From positions 1 through 8,823 of the forward strand of contig JAICTU010000389.1 of assembly GCA_025936205.1 (NCBI GenBank): a DNA stretch of 8,823 nt, given 5' to 3'. Positions within the stretch are counted from its first letter, which is position 1. The number at the start of each line of letters is the position of its first letter. Positions 5,548 through 8,823 of the stretch are shown one piece after another. Under the pieces are notes generated by a model. The model was given only the letters and a program-made list of their open reading frames with translations. It was not told the DNA's origin and searched no databases. Both the position numbers and the translations under genes were made by a program. The DNA comes from Polyangiaceae bacterium (GTDB lineage Bacteria; Myxococcota; Polyangia; Polyangiales; Polyangiaceae).

Positions 5548-6927
5548 TCAGGCCCGCTGGTGCTTGCGACGACGCTTCTTGCGCGGCGCCGCCTCGAGGA
5601 ATGTGTCCAGCTTGGGGTGCGACTTGCCGAGCAGGGCCAGGACCTCGCACGCCGGCGCATAGAGCGGTGTCCGCGAGAAGCGACCGGGACGGCCAGCGTA
5701 CATGCGCGGGAGCTGGGCCACGATCCGGCGCACGGCATCGGCCACGCGGCGCGGCACATTGAGCCGCTCGATCACGGGCTCCAGGAAATCGGTGGCGGCG
5801 TTGGCGCTGTCCGCCTCGCTCAGGCACGCCTCGAGCAGCGGCTCGAACAACAGGCACGTCCAGAGCACGACGTCGTCCGGCGCTTCACCGCGCTCTTCCG
5901 TGAAGCGATCCAGCTCGCGCAGCAGCTCCCAGAAGGTGCCGTCTTCCGGCGGTCGATCGTACAGGTACGTCGAGACCTCGGGCAGGAGCACGTCGAGCAC
6001 ACCCGTCTCCCAGGCGAGCCAGATGCAGGTCTGCGAGGCGCCTTCGCGCAGCAGGCGCATCACCTCTTCGAACAGGCGCGGCCGCGCCGCCATGGCCAGT
6101 GCTCCGCGGCACTGCACGATGGCGTGATAAACATTGGGCGTCATGCCCAGGTTGAGTCGACTCGAGAACTTGATGGCGCGCAGCATGCGCACCGGATCTT
6201 CGAGGAAGCGCACGATCGGGTCCCCGATGGTGCGCACCGAGCGACGCTGCAGGTCTTCGACTCCGCCGCACCAATCGATGACCTGCTTGGCCTCGAGATC
6301 GTAGAACAGCGCGTTGATGGTGAAGTCGCGGCGGACCGCGTCCTCGTCGGCACGCCCGAAGAAGTTGTCGCGCCGGATCAGCAGCTGATCGCCGGTCTTC
6401 TCCTCGGAGGTGGGATTGCGCCGGAAGGTGGCCGTCTCGATCACCTTGCCGCCGCTGAAGAACACGTGCGCCAGACGGAAGCGCCGACCGATGATGCGGC
6501 AGTTGCGGAACAACCGTTGCACGTCATCGGGCTGGGCGCTGGTGGCGACGTCGAAATCCTTGGGCGTCCGACCGAGCAACGAATCGCGTACGCAGCCGCC
6601 GACCAGGTACGCCTCGTAGCCGTGGCGCACCAGGCGCCGTACGACCTTGGCGGCATCCGGATCGATCTTGCGCGGATCGAGAGCGCACGCGTAGCGCGTG
6701 GGACGCCCCTCGGCGCGCTCCTCTTCGATGGGTTCGGCGCGCACCTCATTATCGACGATGGTATTGTCGACGACGGTGGGCTCGACGCTGGCGGAGCCAG
6801 CGTTGTTTCGCGATGAACTGTCGCCGAGTTCGGCGGGTCTATCTCGAGGTACCAATGGAACAGCGGAAGTAGAGAAAGATTCACCCGAGCGGGCTCGGGC
6901 CGCGGGCTTCTCGCAGAGCAGCCCCAC
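5548..6927 (-). CDS. pcnB: Poly(A) polymerase I / tRNA nucleotidyltransferase family (PcnB)
   Basis: PcnB adds 3' poly(A) tails that promote RNA decay. Class II nucleotidyltransferase features are YLVGGCVRDSLLGRTPKDFDV (about 107-127, metal-binding Asp124/Asp126), IETATFR (163-169), RRDFTINALFYD (199-210), VIDWCGGVEDLQRRSVRTIGDP (from 216) and RFLEDPVRMLRAIKFSSRL (240-258). GRRFRLAHV (147-155) is the signature separating poly(A) polymerases from CCA-adding enzymes. The C-terminus ends in a very basic tail (RKKRRRKHQRA), as in RNA-binding PcnB proteins. The start is uncertain: GTG at 6927 is the furthest upstream possibility (an in-frame TAA lies 12 codons before it) but has no ribosome site. 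Codons 16-43 have low GC at third positions, and homology begins only near residue 76. GTG at 6744 is an alternative. First gene of pcnB-mutL-miaA. Confidence 0.88.
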   Translation of the reverse strand: MGLLCEKPAARARSGESFSTSAVPLVPRDRPAELGDSSSRNNAGSASVEPTVVDNTIVDNEVRAEPIEEERAEGRPTRYACALDPRKIDPDAAKVVRRLVRHGYEAYLVGGCVRDSLLGRTPKDFDVATSAQPDDVQRLFRNCRIIGRRFRLAHVFFSGGKVIETATFRRNPTSEEKTGDQLLIRRDNFFGRADEDAVRRDFTINALFYDLEAKQVIDWCGGVEDLQRRSVRTIGDPIVRFLEDPVRMLRAIKFSSRLNLGMTPNVYHAIVQCRGALAMAARPRLFEEVMRLLREGASQTCIWLAWETGVLDVLLPEVSTYLYDRPPEDGTFWELLRELDRFTEERGEAPDDVVLWTCLLFEPLLEACLSEADSANAATDFLEPVIERLNVPRRVADAVRRIVAQLPRMYAGRPGRFSRTPLYAPACEVLALLGKSHPKLDTFLEAAPRKKRRRKHQRA

Positions 6928-7027
6928 AGAAACCGCGGCGACTGGCCAACTGGTTGGTTACGCCTGAATCGCTGTAGCAGGCTGCTCGGCAAAGCGCCAG
7001 GCCCCGCGCCACGCGCCTGCCTTCCTG

Positions 7028-7052
7028 GACGTAGTTCCGCCGAAGTTGCACG
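7028..7052 (+). repeat. Intergenic direct repeat, copy 1
   Basis: This copy contains GTAGTTCCGCCGAAGTTGC and matches copy 2 over 25 bp with three differences, all transitions. The shared core is GTAGTTCCRCCGARGTTGC. It lies about 220 bp upstream of the lipoprotein start. It may be a regulator site or a dispersed genomic repeat. Confidence 0.6.
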
Positions 7053-7202
7053 CCAAGGGCTCGCTCCGCAGCCGCCTCGTTCGGCGCCGGGTCTATCCGT
7101 GGGCCAATCGGCCAAGGAGGGGCCGGGCGCTGCGAGTTGCCGCCGGCGTCGCGGCGAGGGTGATCGCCTGGCACTCGCGGTCGCTCCGGCGGCCGCACCT
7201 CA

Positions 7203-7227
7203 GATGTAGTTCCACCGAGGTTGCACG
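7203..7227 (+). repeat. Intergenic direct repeat, copy 2
   Basis: This is the second copy of the 25-bp repeat, 175 bp downstream of copy 1, with core GTAGTTCCACCGAGGTTGC. It ends 46 bp before the lipoprotein ATG and overlaps the left arm of the GC-rich dyad at 7223-7245. Confidence 0.6.
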
Positions 7228-7245
7228 TGGGGCGCCCCTGCGTGC
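7223..7245. promoter_or_regulatory. GC-rich dyad upstream of the lipoprotein gene
   Basis: GCACG (7223-7227) and CGTGC (7241-7245) flank the perfect 10-bp palindrome GGGGCGCCCC (7229-7238), separated from it by 1 and 2 nt. It lies 28 bp before the ATG at 7274. It could be an operator or a stable hairpin in the mRNA leader. No U-tract follows, so it is not a standard terminator. Confidence 0.4.
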
Positions 7246-7273
7246 ATGCTAACGAGCAGAGCCTCTCGCAAGC

Positions 7274-8509
7274 ATGGCGACCGCCCCTTCTTCAAACTCT
7301 CGGCGCCGGACGACGCCGCGCGTGTGGGCAGCGGTAGTAGCGCTCCCGCTCGTCCTGATCTCGGGCAGTTGCGTGTTTGACTTGCCGCCGGTGGCAGAGG
7401 ACGGCATCGGGGGTGGGATCGGCGGCTCTGCGGGGCTTTCCAATGTCGGCGGCGCGACGTCCGGGTCGAGCGGCACGGACCAAGGTGGAACTGCCGGTAT
7501 CGGCGGGGTGGCCGGTTCTGGCGGCGTGCCCGATCCGTGCCCGGATGGGCAAAAGCGTTGCACCGATGGCAGCTGTCGTCCTTCGACCGTCGAGTTTGGC
7601 TGCGGCAGCAGCGCCTGTCAGCCGTGCGCCAGCGCGGCCCACGCCGTCGCGGGATGCGTCGACGGGCAGTGCGTCTTCACGGGCTGCGAGCCCAACTATG
7701 CCGATTGCAACGGCGACACTCTCAGTGCAACCGGGAGCGGCAGCGACGGCTGCGAGTACTCGCTCGGAGCTCCTGCACCGAGCACGACGGCGTTGCAGGT
7801 TCCGTTTGCTCATATCCAGGTCGACGGCAAGATCGAGGACTGGAGCAGCGTGCCCGAATATGGTTTTGGTGAGGTCTGCAGCAACTGCCAGGATCAGCAG
7901 ACGCCGCCGGTCAGCGCCGACTCCACCGTGCCGCAGCGCAACGACCTCGATGCGCGCTTTCGCGTCGCCTGGGACGTGGACAAGTTCTACTTGCTGGTCG
8001 AGGCCTATGATGATCAGCTCTATGACATGGGCATGGCCGGCGGAAAGTGCCAGCAAAGCGCCGATTGCGAAGACGGAGCGCAGCTGATCCTGCTGGGCAG
8101 GGACGATCGGTCGCACCCCTACTTCAGTGAGAACGAGCGCATCTTCCTCGGGTCCTCGCGCAATTTCGGCGCGCCGGCGCAAGGGCAGCCCAGCGGTTCG
8201 GATCTGGAGATCCAGATCTCGCGTCAGAGCAAGCTCTGCTACCGCATCGAGGCGCAGGTCGACTGGGCGTACATCACCAACACCAAGAGCAATCCCAGCG
8301 CGGCGCCCGGACATTTTCCGCCCGCTCCGGGCCAGAGCTACGGCTTCAACATCGCCGTCAATGACTGGGATGCTCCCATCTCCGATGCCAACGCCATCGA
8401 ACGTCAGTCGCAAGTGTTCTTCACTTCGCCCGGCAGCAACTTCGACTTCCTCACCACGACCAGCGGCATCGGTTCGATGACGTTGATGGGCGCCGACGCC
8501 GGTCCGTAG
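7274..8509 (+). CDS. Putative lipoprotein: Gly-rich spacer, Cys-rich segment, CBM9-like domain
   Basis: A 411-aa exported protein of no known specific function. The N-terminus has a basic stretch (RRRTTPR), a hydrophobic core (VWAAVVALPLVLI) and SGSC with Cys33, which fits a lipoprotein signal, though Ser at -3 is not the usual Leu. A Gly/Ser-rich low-complexity spacer follows (about 44-86), then a segment with 11 cysteines (89-160) including GCEPNYADCNGD (137-148). From about 175 to the end, the pattern HIQVDGKIEDWSSVPEYGF, LDARFRVAWDVDKFYLLVEAYDDQLYD, DGAQLIL and SYGFNIAVNDWD resembles family 9 carbohydrate-binding/DOMON-like beta-sandwich domains. The likely role is a surface protein binding sugar or another ligand. 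This layout is frequent in Myxococcota. ATG start at 7274 with no strong ribosome site. Confidence 0.85.
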   Translation: MATAPSSNSRRRTTPRVWAAVVALPLVLISGSCVFDLPPVAEDGIGGGIGGSAGLSNVGGATSGSSGTDQGGTAGIGGVAGSGGVPDPCPDGQKRCTDGSCRPSTVEFGCGSSACQPCASAAHAVAGCVDGQCVFTGCEPNYADCNGDTLSATGSGSDGCEYSLGAPAPSTTALQVPFAHIQVDGKIEDWSSVPEYGFGEVCSNCQDQQTPPVSADSTVPQRNDLDARFRVAWDVDKFYLLVEAYDDQLYDMGMAGGKCQQSADCEDGAQLILLGRDDRSHPYFSENERIFLGSSRNFGAPAQGQPSGSDLEIQISRQSKLCYRIEAQVDWAYITNTKSNPSAAPGHFPPAPGQSYGFNIAVNDWDAPISDANAIERQSQVFFTSPGSNFDFLTTTSGIGSMTLMGADAGP

Positions 8510-8521
8510 AGAAGAGCGCAC

Positions 8522-8823
8522 GTGCTGCTCGCGGTCGATATCGGCAACACGAGCTGCAAGTATGCTCTGTTTCGCGATCAGGCGCTGCTCGCACGCTGGC
8601 GTATCGAGACTGCGCGAGACTTCGCGGGCGCCGAGCTCGCGCAGCTCTTGCAGCGTTGCGTCGAGGAGCAAGGGTTCACCCCGAGCGCCGTCGACTCGGT
8701 CGTGATCGCGAGCGTGGTCCCTCGGGCGACTCCGCTATGGTGCGAGGCGCTGCGCGCGAGTTTTGGCTGCGAGCCTCTGCTGGTGGCGCCCGGGCTCGAC
8801 ACGGGCGTGACCCTGCGAGGTCC
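8522..8823 (+). CDS. coaX: Type III pantothenate kinase, N-terminal part (cut by window edge)
   Basis: CoaX phosphorylates pantothenate, the first step of coenzyme A synthesis. One hundred codons are visible from the GTG at 8522. The opening VLLAVDIGNTSCKYALF carries the ATP-binding DIGNT motif (6-10) of the ASKHA-fold type III enzymes; LLARWRIET (22-30), SVVIASVVPRATP (about 59-71) and PLLVAPGLDTGVTL (from about 84) match the family pattern. The family is about 250-270 aa, so over half is outside the window, including the later conserved catalytic motifs. The GTG lies 12 nt after the lipoprotein stop, with a purine-rich AGAGAAGAG just upstream, so the two genes may share a transcript. Identity is confident. 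Confidence 0.92.
   Translation, partial: MLLAVDIGNTSCKYALFRDQALLARWRIETARDFAGAELAQLLQRCVEEQGFTPSAVDSVVIASVVPRATPLWCEALRASFGCEPLLVAPGLDTGVTLRG

Larger units (their letters stand above)
6928..7273. other. 346-bp divergent intergenic region between pcnB and the lipoprotein gene
   Basis: No convincing gene or tRNA was seen here. The region should hold the promoters of both flanking units. It contains a 5-bp-arm dyad CCAAC-TG-GTTGG (6946-6957) about 20 bp upstream of the GTG proposed for pcnB, a small tandem GGCCAATC/GGCCAAGG (7102-7117), two 25-bp near-identical direct repeats and a GC-rich dyad (listed separately). Short frames crossing it have no recognisable protein features. Confidence 0.6.

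Noticed and set aside
4996..6816. 606-codon plus-strand frame across mutL and pcnB
   Set aside because: It lies opposite two unmistakable genes, and its translation has the shadow-type composition without motifs.
7028..7227. CRISPR array
   Set aside because: Only two repeat copies, with a 150-bp spacing, internal mismatches and no cas genes nearby.
6928..7273. tRNA, small RNA gene or riboswitch in the large gap
   Set aside because: No T-loop GGTTCRA with matching acceptor arms and no known riboswitch core was seen; only short dyads and the direct repeats.
7274..7372. Tat signal peptide on the lipoprotein
   Set aside because: Consecutive arginines (RRR) are present, but the residues after them (TTP) do not fit the SRRxFLK pattern. 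A Sec lipoprotein signal is the simpler reading.
7292..8671. 459-codon minus-strand frame opposite the lipoprotein and coaX
   Set aside because: The plus strand has a signal sequence, a CBM9-like pattern and DIGNT. The minus translation has low complexity and no motifs.

Overview
The window is a GC-rich chromosomal segment (about two thirds G+C by eye) with tightly packed genes. The best guess for the source is a myxobacterium-like Gram-negative bacterium (Myxococcota, perhaps the Polyangiales). That rests mainly on the lipoprotein at 7274-8509: a lipoprotein-type signal, a Gly-rich low-complexity spacer, a Cys-rich stretch and a CBM9-like domain, a layout common in that group. The taxonomic call is inference.

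Left block (1-2645): a small catabolic-looking locus. Two genes on the minus strand, a short citrate-synthase/citryl-CoA-lyase-like protein (871-1680) and a class III CoA-transferase (1-867, cut by the window edge), lie 3 nt apart and are divergent from an IclR-type regulator of the PcaR/PcaU/PobR kind (1836-2645). The divergent gap holds two similar palindromes 19 bp apart, placed over a plausible promoter for the lyase/transferase pair. The likely logic is a regulator sensing an aromatic- or organic-acid metabolite and controlling CoA activation and C-C cleavage of an acid. The substrate cannot be read from the sequence, and the lyase-like protein lacks an expected catalytic Asp.

Middle block (2642-6927, minus strand): pcnB, mutL, miaA, a housekeeping RNA/DNA-maintenance cluster. 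mutL and miaA overlap by 4 nt (ATGA). miaA is interrupted by one in-frame TAG at codon 59, while the rest of the reading frame is intact. The 3' ends of miaA and the IclR gene collide: their two TAG stops share bases in one CTAG.

Right block (6928-8823, plus strand): a 346-bp divergent gap with a pair of near-identical 25-bp direct repeats 175 bp apart and a GC-rich dyad, then the lipoprotein gene and, 12 nt later, the start of a type III pantothenate kinase gene (coaX), cut by the window edge. No RNA genes, mobile elements or CRISPR arrays were seen. The most notable points are the miaA nonsense codon, the odd active site of the citryl-CoA-lyase-like protein with its linked transferase and operator pair, and the intergenic direct repeats.
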